A DNA stretch of 64,000 bases from Gnetum montanum (taxonomy: Eukaryota; Streptophyta; Gnetopsida; Gnetales; Gnetaceae). Made by a program: the position numbers and the translations under genes. The stretch spans positions 702,973-766,972 of the forward strand of contig MNCI01027046.1 of NCBI GenBank assembly GCA_015680685.1, read 5' to 3'. Shown one piece after another: positions 12,291-22,860 of this stretch; position 1 is the stretch's first letter, and each line of letters opens with the position of its first letter. The notes beneath the pieces are model-generated. The model saw nothing but the letters and a program-made list of their open reading frames with translations. It had not been told where the DNA came from and made no database searches.

Positions 12291-13100
12291 TTGAACTTAA
12301 AGTTGAATCATATTATCAAGGAGGAGATTGAGCAACTCCTTAAAGTTGGGTTCATCTACCCAATTGTAGATAGTGTGGGTTAGCCCACTCATTATTATTC
12401 CTTATAAGGGAAGAAAATTGAGAGTATGTATAAGATTTTAGTTGTTGAATATGATAACATACAAGAACCATTTTTTGTTGCCATTTGTAGACTAGGTGTT
12501 GGACACTATAGCAGGGCATTGTTACTACAACTTTCTAGATGGTTATAGTGGCTATAACCAAATCTAGATTGCACCATAGGACTAGGCCAAGACCACATTC
12601 ACAAGTTCTTGAGGGACTTTTGCATATAGTAAGATGCCCTTTTACCTATGCAATGCTCCTACCACATTTCAATGGTTGGTCATTAGCATCTTTTAACAAT
12701 AAATTGGTAGCTAGGTAGAAGTCTTCATGGATGAATTCTCTACTTATGGGCTACCTGTAAGCAAGTCTTGGATCACGTTTAGAAAGTTCTTCAAAGGTAT
12801 GTAAAAACTAATTTGAGGCTCAATTGGAAAAAGAGCCATTTGATGGTCTAAGAAGACATTGTCTTGGGGCACAAACTTTCTCACAAAGGGATCAAGGTGG
12901 ACCTAGAGAAAGTACAAGTCATCCAAGGGATAACCAGGCAACCAAACATGGTGAAAGATATAAGGTCATTCCCTAGGCACATAGGTTATTACATGTTCTT
13001 CATTGAAAACTTCTTGAAAATTTTCAAACCATTGGTGAAACTCACAAAGAAGGATGCACTATTCACCTACACCAGAGAATGGAAGAATGCATTCTAGTAG
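12290..13100 (+). pseudogene. Element A: reverse transcriptase
   Basis: The N-terminal RT motif IIKEEIEQLLKVGFIYPIVD is readable at about 12300-12370. The catalytic box reads FMDEFSTYG (about 12727-12750), compared with FMDD in D and E, so the second Asp is lost. The C-terminal part has RLNWKKSHLMV, DIVLGHKLSHKGIKVDLEKV and FIENFLKIFKPLVKLTKKDA. At least two frameshifts and many stops lie between. It is homologous to 24468-25160 in element B. Confidence 0.8.
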
Positions 13101-13560
13101 TTAAAGAAGAAACTCATAGAAACTCCAATTCTACAGGAACCTGACTCACTTAGGCCATTCCACATAATGTTAATGCATCAAATTAAACTTTGGGGGATGT
13201 GCTTAGATAATTGGATAATAAAAAACTTTCATACTACATCCATTATGCAAGTAGGATCATTGTGGATGCACAAATGAACTACACCACCACTAAAAAGGAG
13301 CTCACGATAGTGGTGTATGCCTTAGAGAAATTTAGGCACTATGTGCTTGGATACCAAGTTTTTATGAACACTAACCATAATTCTATACAATTCCTCAATA
13401 AATCAATGGTGAGCCCTTGTGTCATACAATGACTGGTGATTCTTTAAGAGTTTAATCATATGATGATTAATAGAAAGGAGACCAAGAATATGGTTGCTGA
13501 CCACATCCTCTCCTACCTACTTACTTAGGAAATGCCACATGAATCAGATAGCAAGAAGAA
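13100..13560 (+). pseudogene. Element A: RNase H
   Basis: The segment contains YIHYASRIIVDAQMNYTTTK, KELTIVVYALEKFRHYVLGY and QVFMNTNHNSIQFLNKSMVS, followed by a damaged 'TENVVADHLS'-type end (TKNMVADHILS). This matches the single RNase H of element B, at 25340-25720. The D-A/N-S region before it (LMLMHQIKLWGMCLDN) is frameshifted. Confidence 0.75.
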
Positions 13561-14712
13561 ACAATAGTTTCTTCACCAAGCTAAGCATTTCATGGAAATC
13601 AAAGACAACCTCTACAAAAGTTACATTGATGGCTTGGTATGATTATATGTTCCTGATGTAGATAAACTTTGAGTCCTTTAGGATGCTCATGAAGGCCCTT
13701 GTGGGGATCACTATGTTGGGAGGAGAATGATCATTAAAATCCTCATGATGAGGTATTATTAGCTAATGATCTTTAAGGATGTCCATCACTTCTTTTGTTC
13801 ATGTGATAGATGTCAATGAGATGGAGAGATGACTACACAAATGGAAGGGTCCTAATATTGGATTTAATCATTGGAGCCTTTCAATCTTTGAGGAATTAAC
13901 TTCATAGGATCCATCAACCCCATGTCAAATGGAAAGGCATACATAATCATGGTTGTTGACTATTGAACTAAGTGGGTTGAAGCCACTGCCGTCACCAATT
14001 GTTCATCCTATACGACAACATGGCTTGTGTAACAAAGTGTTGTAAATAGGTTTGGTATGCCATGGACACTAATTTCTAATAATGGAACATACTTCATAGG
14101 TGCCACTTTTTCAAAACCCATGTAATGCTTGAAGGTTGAACATAAACTCACAACTCTAGTCCACCCCCAAGCTAATGATCAAGCGAAGGTCATGAATAGG
14201 GAAATAACAAAGATACTAACACACATAGTTAGTAAGTATAGGAAGGATTGGAGCACCAAACTCAACAATCCTCTTTGGGCTTATCATTCAACATGAAAAT
14301 TTCCTATCAAATATTCTCCCTATGAGTTAGTGTATAGGAAACTCCCAACTCTTTCTATCCAAACAAAGCTCCATATACTTTCAATAGCTTGTGACCTTAA
14401 CCTAGATTTATGTCTAGCCCAAAGAAAAACATTAATGAATTTAAACATGCTAGATGAAAATTGATTAGTGGTCTTATCCTTGAATAAAGTGCACAAGGAA
14501 CACAACAAGCAATGTCATGATCTCAAGATAAGAAAATTCAAATTTCAACCAGAAGATAAGGTGCTCTACTAGAATCCCATCATGTACCTCAATGTACAAA
14601 ATGCCAAACATTATGGAAGGATGCTTACATTATCCATGAAAATTTTCCATCTGGGGTCATGATGATTTACCATCCTACTAATCCAAACAAATAGTTATTA
14701 GTTAATACACAA
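13560..14712 (+). pseudogene. Element A: integrase
   Basis: The HHCC domain is readable (DAHEGPCGDHYVGRRMIIKI, FCSCDRCQ). The core has FDLWGINFIGSI-like residues where the first Asp is damaged, LISNNGTYF (second Asp changed to Asn) and QANDQAKVMNREI (Glu changed to Lys). The C-terminus (LRIRKFKFQPEDKVLY, then FPSGVMMIYHPTNPNK) ends at about 14712. It aligns throughout with B's integrase. Confidence 0.78.
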
Positions 14713-16240
14713 CAAGTTAAATCTTTTTTGAACTCAATGGTAACTAGTGGCCTCAATACCTCAACCGATGACCAAGCTCATTCTATTTTTTGGATTTTTC
14801 CCTTTCAACTTAGTTGTGGAGAAGATGCCCATCCATCCTAACATTCTGTGATGATTCCTTGATTTTTCAAATTTTTTTGTTTTACATTTTTCTTTATGAA
14901 TTTTTCATTTCCTTAAAGTATTTTATAATTTCTCTTATATGTTTTCCCTTATTTAAGTTTTCTTACATGTGTCTTCATACTTTATTGCCATCAGGACTTT
15001 GGTGCTTCATATAGCTATTGATTGTTGGAGGTTTATTGAACTATATTAGTTGAATTAATTGCTTAATGAATGGATTTCATCTTTGAATTATGACATTGTT
15101 TAATGGGATATTCATTTTCTTATGATATCAAGTAGTGAGCTCATGTCATCCACCCATTCCACTCAACTCCATGATATTCTCTCATCTTGGAAGCATGAGG
15201 TATTTTCTTAATAAAAACTTATAAAAGAATTCATGGCCCTAGTACTTCCTAGATTTGGAACAAATCAAGTGGAATGGATAAGGATGTGGCTTTAAGGGGA
15301 CTTAAGACCTTTTGTACCTTCCTACTTTCTAGAGTTTTATGGGTCTTCTCATCGATTCCTCATCATTTCTAACATCAACCATTAATAGAAACAATATCTT
15401 TACATGATGTGGTTCAGATGAAAAAAATGAAAGAAAAAAAACAACAACAAACATGGGATATCAAAGCACACCCCTTAGACAAAATAATGGGCTAAAAGCA
15501 CTCATTATGGGGCTAGAAAGACATGTTACCCATGCTTGAAGGCACTCCTCTAACTAAGGTCCTCTTAACTTGCTTCTTTCTTTTCTTCTTTCTTGGGAAT
15601 GATGGGTGATCTTTGGGAGTGTTCATGAACTCTCAGGATCAAATGGTCTAAATGTGCCATTGCGAAGTCACTAGAAGTGAATGGACTTGGTTCCAATTGA
15701 GGATGGGATAATACTAGTTTGCATTAACCACACAATCCATAAAGAACTTCATGTGACTAGGATGCAAGACTCCATTACCACACTCTCTCTCGCATTGGTC
15801 AAACTCTTATCATCTACCACCTCACTACCTCTTATCATGATTCATTAGTGTGCATGTTTTGGTATGTCTTAATTCTTTGGTGATTTCTTATGTGGGTTCG
15901 ATTTTTAATGATCCATGATCATTGATCATCCTTGATGCCTATGAACTTTGAGGTATGAGGACATGTAAGGGCATTAAGGGCATTAGTCTACTATGGGAAG
16001 GATCCACTTCCATACTCCTTGGTCTAGATTGTTAAACTTCCTATCCCTTAGTTATTTTACATTCAATTCAATTTTTTTCCAACAAGAAATATCAAGTTTC
16101 TACACTTCTTGGCCACATAATTTTCTTCAAATCTCCTTTCCTAAATTAATTTGAAGCCCTCTTACATGATTTGTCATCATTCTAAATTTTTTGGCTTCCT
16201 TTGGACTCCAATCTCATTGTCAAACTCTTCTAAAAAATGA
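14713..16240 (+). other. Element A post-integrase region with conserved blocks
   Basis: A T-rich tract (14860-14960, with TTTTGTTTTAC) is followed by a noncoding block at about 15405-15580. The block contains a CATGATGTGGTTCAGATG-like line, CAAAGCACACCCCTTAGAC, and GACATGTTACCCATGCTTGA. A second block at about 15963-16020 (GGGCATTAAGGGCATTAGTC) follows. Both recur in the other four elements. No ORF is conserved across copies, so I read them as noncoding. Confidence 0.6.
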
Positions 16241-16300
16241 TTGCATCAATGCATCCCCATTGATGCATCAACAAAAATATATAAATATTCACCAATACCT
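16241..16300 (+). promoter_or_regulatory. Internal U3-like cassette of element A
   Basis: The cassette has inverted and direct GATGCATCAATG words (TTGCATCAATGCATCCCC, then ATTGATGCATCAAC) followed at once by a TATA-like AAAATATATAAATATTC. The same words and TATA spacing occur in A's own LTR U3 (37300-37380). It lies about 160 bp before the ORF3 leader splice donor. Promoter function is inferred. Confidence 0.5.
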
Positions 16301-16520
16301 AGCTAATTTTTCACATTAGCTTCATAACATGAGGGGAGTTTTTGCAATTTTTAGAGCCAAATCACCTTCTAAGCACCATAACTTTCAAATTGCTTATTTG
16401 ATTCACCTGATCCTTCAACCCTTTGGCTATTAGAGGTGAGATTTACATCATGGGGACCATAAATGTATGATTTCTAATAGAAATTTTTTCAAAAATATTT
16501 CTAAATCCTAAGATTTAACT

Positions 16521-17105
16521 CGCAACATACGCTCGCAATGGAGACCTTGCGTGCCCAGTTCACGGATGAGCTCCGGGACCGGATCAGGGAGGAACTGCGC
16601 CAGGAGGAGGCGGACTGGCAGGCCCAGGAGGTGGCGGCCCGGGAGGAGCAGGAACGTCTGCAGGAGGAAGAGGTGCAACGGCAACGGCAACTCAACTGGG
16701 TGCATCAACACAGCGCCTGCCAGTGGCTTAGGGGGCGGGGGGCGCTACCCGTATAGCATCCTTGGAATTAGCTGTGAGAGCTCCTGGGGGGAGCTTAGAT
16801 GGCACATCCGATGCACGTCCGCTAGATTCCACCCGAATGCAGGGGATTCCTCGCCGGACCAGCGTAGGCGCAAGGCTCTTCTGCAAGGGGTTCAATAGGC
16901 CGCTAACTTCGTGGACACAGAGGACCATCGTGCCACCTGGACCTGCTCCATGAGTTGGAGTTGCCTCGGTGTGCCTGTCACCAGCTGCCGACCCCCCCCC
17001 CGCCCCCCCCCCCCCCCCTCTTCGGGGCGGGCCACCCCCACTTGTACTTGTATACTCATGTACCATTCTTTCAGTAATACATTCCCGAACATTCTCTCAA
17101 AAAAA
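16521..17105 (+). mobile_element. GC-rich processed retrocopy with poly(A) and TSD
   Basis: This is an abruptly GC-rich 585-bp block in AT-rich surroundings. It is flanked by an 11-bp target-site duplication AAGATTTAACT (16510-16520 and 17106-17116) and ends in a short A tail after AACATTCTCTC. This is the hallmark of LINE-mediated retroposition. CpGs are well kept, so the insertion is young or its source unmethylated. It contains a Glu/Arg/Gln-rich ORF (16538-16756, starting METLRAQFTDELRDRIREEL), a C homopolymer region at 16990-17018 interrupted by one G, and a 3' end resembling a transcript tail. The parent transcript is not recognised; a gag-like coiled coil of another retroelement is one possibility. 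Confidence 0.8.
16538..16756 (+). CDS. Short Glu/Arg-rich coiled-coil ORF in retrocopy
   Basis: A 72-codon ORF begins METLRAQFTDELRDRIREEL and continues with heptad-like EE/QE/RQ runs up to QRQRQLNWVHQHS, then changes to a Gly/Arg-rich end. The N-terminal two-thirds should form a charged coiled coil. Another frame opens at 16762 (ELAVRAPGGSLDG) and runs to 16953, so a frameshift near the G-rich run at 16730-16745 may have split one longer protein. No known domain is recognised. Expression is doubtful. Confidence 0.35.
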   Translation: METLRAQFTDELRDRIREELRQEEADWQAQEVAAREEQERLQEEEVQRQRQLNWVHQHSACQWLRGRGALPV

Positions 17106-17301
17106 AAGATTTAACTATTAAAATAATATTAAAATTCACATCTACACCAAGTTAAACCTCATAAACAAACTCTAGTGGCTAAATGAATAAAATAATCAAT
17201 TTGTCATTATCACAACTAACTTTAACCAAAAGAGAAATGTAATAGAAAGCACTAAGGGTTACATATTAATTACTAACCCTTGGTTACATTTGTAATCATA
17301 G

Positions 17302-18171
17302 ATGACACCAAAGAGGGGAGCACTTGTAGAGGGACTATCACAATTGAGAGAAAAGCGACCATGAGGAGGAAGGGACTAGCAACCACCACAAGCCTAGGAA
17401 AAGGATGTTGAAACCTATGTAATAGGACCTCTTTGGGAGGAGCCCAAAGTAGAATTTGTACACTAGATTCCCACAATAGAAACCAACTCGTCTAGGTAAG
17501 ATGAGGCATCAAGGCCAAGGCCCAGTTTAGAAGTTACATTGACTAAGGCCTACCTTGAAAGGATTCATTCCAAGGATATCCAAAGTTTAGCTATCCAAGA
17601 ACTTAACTTCAATCCCTTCTTAGACTTGGTGCTCAAGGAAGTCTGCACTCAACTACAAGGATTTCCCATGTGGTCCACTCTCTCATCCAGTGGATAATGG
17701 CACATGGGGAAGACATACCTATTTTAGAATAACTAGCAGGGAGATGTGATGGTCAAGATCAAGGATATAACTATCTCTTATTTGGTTGAAGCCACTATAG
17801 AGGCCCTTGGCTTGCCCAATACAAGGGCAACACTTATGAAGATATGTATCTAGGAAAACCTAAAAGCAAAGAATGAATGGATTCAACATTGTTATGGGGT
17901 GGCCCATAAGAAATACAATGCACTCACTAAGGTGGAGCATGCTTACTTCAAGATAGCAACCTATCACCTGAATCCTACAATGAGACCCAACAAGATGATA
18001 GCCTTCTCTATCTATGCAAGTGTCACTCTAAGAGGTAAGTTTCCCATCAATCTCCCTCACCTCTTCTACCTTGAAATCAAGAAGTGCTTCAAAGAAAATG
18101 AGTAAGGGAGGAAGACACTCCCCTTTTTGTGCCTTATTAAAAAACTATACCAAAGGGAAGGCATAGCACTT
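17302..18171 (+). pseudogene. Element A ORF3, 5' part
   Basis: The ATG directly follows the splice acceptor. The N-terminus is MTPKRGALVEGLSQLREKRP, with a basic KRP patch also present in D (RDKRPRIER) and E (GRKRPRGRGRGE), resembling a nuclear localisation signal. After frame slips it reads ETYVIGPLWEEPKVEFVH, ELNFNPFLDLVLKEV, HKKYNALTKVEHAYFKIATY, GKFPINLPHLFYLEIKK and TLPFLCLIKKLYQREGIAL. The 'YFK..T.HLNP...K..AFSIY...RGKFPIN.......LPF.CLIKKL' arrangement resembles the domain called putative plant transposon protein (Transposase_32 type). That assignment is tentative. Element C interrupts the frame after EGIAL, and it resumes at 35070. Confidence 0.55.
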
Positions 18172-19079
18172 TAATGAGTAATGGGTACCCCCCTATGCCC
18201 AACCATGTAAATCATAAGCATTCATGTGCAATCTGGTCGAATTCTATGGATGGGACTAAAGTGGTATCTAGATTGTTAAGCATTGATCATAGGTCATTGT
18301 CTTCTCACTTGGACTAGTGGTAGTTTTATCATGTATGGTTTCATCCAAAGTAAGGCATATGATTATTGATGTTATGCAGCCAAGGCTAAATTATATGAAA
18401 GTATAAAAATTAATTATTTAAACTAATTAATAACAAGAAGATAAATTCTAAGCTAGCCTAAGGATGATGAGTGTTCATTCCTAGCTTGTTGTACATGTCT
18501 TGAACCCATGTATCCACTTCTAGGATTACCAAGTGCTATGCTACTGGGAAAACCAAGCAATAATGCTATTGGGATTACCAAGTGAATACATGTTTATGAT
18601 CAAAACTAGTTGCACTCATTTTTCTAATTAATTAACATGTATGGAATGTAAATGTTAACTAAGTACATTGAAAATAAATCACATTGAAAGTAATTCTATT
18701 CTAAGTCAAAGTGTTGCAATGAATAGAAATCAATCTTGATCTTATTTTCATTCATGGCATGTGTCTAGGTACAATGTCACTCAAATAAGATGTTGTACAA
18801 CTCACTCAAATCCACACTATGGGCACTTACTACTTATTTACTTAGATTATGAAATAAAACTACAAGATTCTAGCTACACTACTAATGAAATGGTGCCAAA
18901 TACGCAACAAGTGCTTGCATATTTATAGGCAAATATAGCCATTACGTTGATGAGGATGCATTAACGCATTTAGCTACGTCAACAAGGATGCATCAATGGG
19001 GATGCATCTAAGATGTGTTGATAAGGATGTGTCAATGAGGCTTCATCAATGAAGTTTCTTGAGATATAATGTCTCATCA
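18172..19079 (-). mobile_element. Element C 3' LTR
   Basis: On the minus strand it starts TGATGAGACATTATATCTC (right end 19079) and ends GGGGGTACCCATTACTCATTA (left end 18172). It has a TATA box (GCCTATAAATATGC, about 18915-18930), U3 repeats built on GATGCATCAATG/GATGTGTC, and AATAAG-type polyadenylation words. It matches 34084-35064 along its length with many transitions. A GGGGTA polypurine end precedes it. Confidence 0.85.
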
Positions 19080-19965
19080 TACCCCTATGACTAACTAAAA
19101 ACTCTTCCTCGAGTTATATATAAATGGACAAAATTTCATTACAAAAATTGTGGGGTGACGAAGACTATATTGGCTACCATTACAAAATTAGAGTGCCACG
19201 TTATAGAATTTTATTTAAGTGGATGTATTATAAAGTGAAAAAAAGACTAGAAAGACATTAAAGTTTACAAAATTGCAAAGGTCTTTAAAAAATTTGCTGA
19301 AGATGAATCTTCTTATTTTCCCTAGCGGTGACAGTCTTTCCAACCTTGATTATTATGTTGATGCTTCTCTTTTTATGCATAACATTCGTAAAGGATGGAC
19401 TAAAATTTCTTCTCATCATCCCATGGATGCAACAAACATATTATGTTTGAGCTTTCATTCTTGTAATTACTACTATTTGTCCATGGGCATATCCTCCTTT
19501 GTCCTTCTTTGGCCTCTTTTTCTTGCCTTGCAAGAGACCTTCAAACTTAGGCTTTCCTTTTAGCATCACCTATGGTCACCAAAGGATCAACATTAGTTTT
19601 GGTAAATTTTCCTTAATAATTAACCCTTTTTGGATCCTTGGTTAGCTCAAAATTTGAAAACATTTAAACATTTATGTGTAAGGTGATGAAAAAGTACTAT
19701 TTCCAAGCCTATGAGGTAACTAAAATCATCAAAGTATTCAAGTTATTTTGATTATTATTACTATTAGTTATCATAATTTTTGAAAATGAGGTGTTAGAAA
19801 AGTTTTAAAAATAAAATTACCTCCTTTACCTCTCATCCCCACCCACACCCCCCTCCCCACCCATGATAAATGAGCTTAACTTTGGAAGGACACAAGTTTT
19901 TAAATAATTAAAACTGAAGGTCTAGCTCACAAGATGATTAAGGAATAGTGAATTTGAAGGATATT
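19080..19965 (-). other. Element C 3' tail, left of element B
   Basis: This is the last 0.9 kb of C before its 3' LTR. The polypurine block (19080-19120) has CTCGAGGAAGAGTTTTTAG and AGGGGTA on the minus strand. A possible basic minus-strand frame near 19560-19480 reads KPKFEGLLQGKKKRPKKDKG but has no recognised homology. The plus-strand ORF at 19273-19563 is its shadow. There is a C-rich tract at about 19840-19862. Confidence 0.45.
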
Positions 19966-20771
19966 TGATGAACCACGATATCACGTCCATGATATCGGAT
20001 CAACCATGCAATGTTGGATACCCGATATCACGGCTTGCCTTCTTGCCTATAAATAAGAGGCGACACCCTTGGTTTCCACATTAGACAGTTAGTCCCTTAG
20101 CCAAACTCTTGCCATTTTCCCCCCAGAGTTAGAATTATTTCTGCATGCCCACAGTAGAAGTCATAGAGTGAACAAATATTTATTCGAGCATTGTGTACCT
20201 AAGCACACCTTGTGTATGGCAATAAAGATGAACTTTATGATAAACCTTGCAGCATACAGAATAGATTAATTAGTGATTAATTATTATTTAATGCTTTCCT
20301 AGTTGATTTGTGATCTCTCTCACCCTACAACTCTCTTAGTTAAATACACTCAGTATGACCACTTCGAGCATGCGTGTGGCACTTGGTAACCCAGTAACGA
20401 TTAGCATATGGTAATCCCAGTAGCGTTGCACTGGTTCAGGATGTGTATGACAAGTGGGAATGGATACTAGTGTTAGGAGTAATTAGAAAATAGTTAATGA
20501 GTAGTTAAATTAGATTAGTTACTTAGTTATCTCTCTTCCCCTCCTTACTAGTGCAGGATATAAAACACATAAAAGCCATAAAAATCATATGCCTCAAGCT
20601 TACTTAACCATACAATCATGAAATACAAGTAAGTTTGGGAAGACAATGATTAACCAACCTGTTATTGTTCCACAAAGGCACATAGGCACTTAGTCCTTGG
20701 AATTCAACCAGATCGTGTGTGAAATGCTCGTATTCGTACGGTTGAGCGTAGGAGTACCTCACCGCTCATCA
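19966..20771 (+). mobile_element. Element B 5' LTR
   Basis: It begins TGATGAACCACGATATC and ends ACCGCTCATCA. The U3 contains a CATGATATCGGATC-type direct repeat partly missing from the 3' LTR. A TATA box (GCCTATAAATAAGAGG) lies at about 20045-20060 and an AATAAA at about 20221. Length is 806 bp. Confidence 0.93.
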
Positions 20772-20772
20772 T

Positions 20773-20790
20773 TGGCATCGTTATCAGGGA
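20773..20790 (+). promoter_or_regulatory. Primer-binding site, tRNA-Asp type
   Basis: TGGCATCGTTATCAGGGA starts 2 bp after the LTR. It matches the complement of the plant tRNA-Asp 3' end (TGGCGCCGTTGCCGGGGA) at 13 of 18 positions. All five mismatches are C-to-T or G-to-A, consistent with deaminated CpG/CHG sites. tRNA-Asp priming is typical of Athila-type elements. Confidence 0.8.
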
Positions 20791-20902
20791 CTTAGTTGTT
20801 TGTGTGCTAAGTAGAACTTAGGAAATCATTCACATCATTAGAACAAATCCTTAGGGTTGGTTAAGGAAAGATAATAGTACATTGCACACTGAACAAGATA
20901 AG

Positions 20903-22860
20903 ATGTCTTCTTCTTTGCACAAAAGCACTTCACCACCTAGGACTAACACAAGAAGCAATCGGCGGCAGGATACACATGACATTGATCCACTAATCCCTTA
21001 ATAGTTTCATGTGGTATATATTCATCTCGATGAATATGTACCTAACTTTACCTTTATTCTCCATCAAGATGAATAGCTACGTTGGCGTGACTTGGAAGGT
21101 AACATAGTGTTACCTCCTAACCGTTTAGTCCCAAGTATGCTTCTTCGTGCTCTCACATGAATAGGCATGCAACACTTACATGCAAAGTACATTGCGCAAG
21201 ACTATGATTCGAGAGACTATCATCCCATAGAGGTTCAACATCAAAGGTATTTGCAATAGGATAGACATCATAAGTCTTTGAAGGGAAAATGGTCTAAGGA
21301 TGCCCCCCATGTTTTAAGCAAAATTGAGGGTGATGAACCTGCCTCAGGTAGTTGTCCACATAACGATGTTTCTTCCCTTAACTTTGGCCAAGGGGTTGTG
21401 TATCAAAACCTTCATTCTACTATTCATAACCCAAGTGCTAATACCAATGGACACAAAGTGTCCAAAAAAAGAAATAAGGACACATGACAAAGGTGGGCAT
21501 TCTGATTGCAATCGTGATTGAGGTAGAGACCATCGAAGAGAAGGTAGTAGACACCATCATGGTGGTAGTTCTCATTCTTCTTCACCTTCATAATCTCCTT
21601 CACCCTCTCCTTTAGTGTCCATATGTAGCCATAGAGAAATAGATCGTAAGGATAAGGGCAAACAAAGTGTAAGTCACAGACAAGATAGCCAAGACAGAGG
21701 ATGAGGGCACTCTAGGGAATCACACCATAGAAGAAGGGATAGTAGGGAACAATGTAGGCACCATATACACCATAAACAAGATGATCATGATGAACCCCTA
21801 CTCACTACCCAAAGCATGCTATACATAACTAAGGCCGTGAGAGTTCCAATAAGGCACCAAAAAGATAGTAGGATCAAGAGGTTAGACATGAATAAAATCC
21901 CACTATTTGAAGGGGGATATAACGCAGATCCTGAAAATCACTTACAAGCATTTCATGATGCATGTGCCTTGCAAAACATAGAAAATGAGTGGAAAAAACT
22001 TAAGTTGTTTCCATGGACACTAATAAAAGAAGTTGAAAGTTGGTACTGGTCCTTAGAACTAGAGTCCATTTGTAGGTGGAGTACTATGTTAGAATTATTC
22101 AACGATAAGTACCAAACGTATTCCCGAGTATCTAACCTACAAAAGCAAATTCAAAGATGGAAAAAAGGAAGTCATGAACCCTTGGATGCTACCATGGGCC
22201 ATTATTATGCACTATTACATCATTGTTCTAGCCATGGTTATTCATATCGGGATCAACTACGCCATCTCATAGATGGACTTAGGCATAAAATGAGAAGAAC
22301 CCTTAGGACTTATGCCCAAGGAAGGTTATCTAAGCTTAGGTCCCATCAAATTCATAGACTACTGGAGCAAGTTGCTAAGGAAGAAGGTGAGCTACGAAAG
22401 AGAGAAAGTGCAGAAGAATATAACTAAGATCCTTCCCTCCGAAATAAGGGAGTAAGATTTTGCGAGGATGAGGAAGAGTCACCACTCAAAGAGATGTTGA
22501 ATAGGAAAACCTTGCCTATCCAAAAGTTAGCATCAAAAGTATCAGCAAAGGTAGAACAAATGTGGGACTCCCTAGATAGTAGGTTTCAAACTATTCTCAA
22601 AGTAGTAGAGTCTAGAGAGTGAGGTAGTGATCATGACAAAAGAAAAAAGAGAGAAGCAGAAAATGCACGTAATAAGGGTAAGGGTAAAGTTGCTATTATT
22701 AAAGAGGTTGTGGACTTAGATACAGACAATGATAGTGGATGTGAGATATGTCAATACGACCATCCTAAGGGATGTTACCCTATGATCTCACATCTACAGG
22801 AGTCTAGGGTGTATGCACTTAATCCACGTTTAAACAAACAGCAAACATCCCAATAGTTAC
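20903..22860 (+). pseudogene. Element B gag
   Basis: An ATG at 20903 opens MSSSLHKSTSPPRTNTRSNR. Despite stops it reads FHVVYIHLDEYVPNFTFIL and DLEGNIVLPPNRLVPSMLL, a segment also present in D. A Ser/His/Arg-rich linker follows (SRESHHRRRDSREQ). After a frameshift, 21816-22427 is an open 203-codon stretch with the retrotransposon Gag domain: NADPENHLQAFHDACALQN, LKLFPWTLIKEVESWYWSLE and YQTYSRVSNLQKQIQRWKKG. At 22740-22775 lies a zinc-knuckle-like CEICQYDHPKGC (CX2CX3HX3C). Gag would form the particle and bind RNA. At least four stops disable it. Confidence 0.85.

Larger units (their letters stand above)
16436..17301 (+). other. Intron upstream of element A ORF3
   Basis: The donor reads TTAGAG|GTGAGA at 16436; the acceptor reads GTAATCATAG at 17292-17301, with a CTAACCC branch-like site shortly before. 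The ORF3 ATG follows the acceptor directly. Excluding the 596-bp retrocopy and its duplicated target, the intron is about 270 bp. The same layout is seen in D (45768-46065) and, with a lost donor, in E. Confidence 0.55.

Noticed and set aside
16728-17066. Minus-strand Gly/Arg-rich ORFs in the GC-rich block
   Set aside because: The poly(A) tail and TSD show that the retrocopy's sense strand is plus; the open minus frames reflect high GC and the C tract.
16521-17105. Possible bacterial or vector contamination because of high GC
   Set aside because: A target-site duplication and poly(A) tail embed it in the locus as a retroposed insert.
19273-19563. 96-codon plus-strand ORF
   Set aside because: It overlaps the 3' tail of minus-strand element C, has no domain and is not conserved in other copies.
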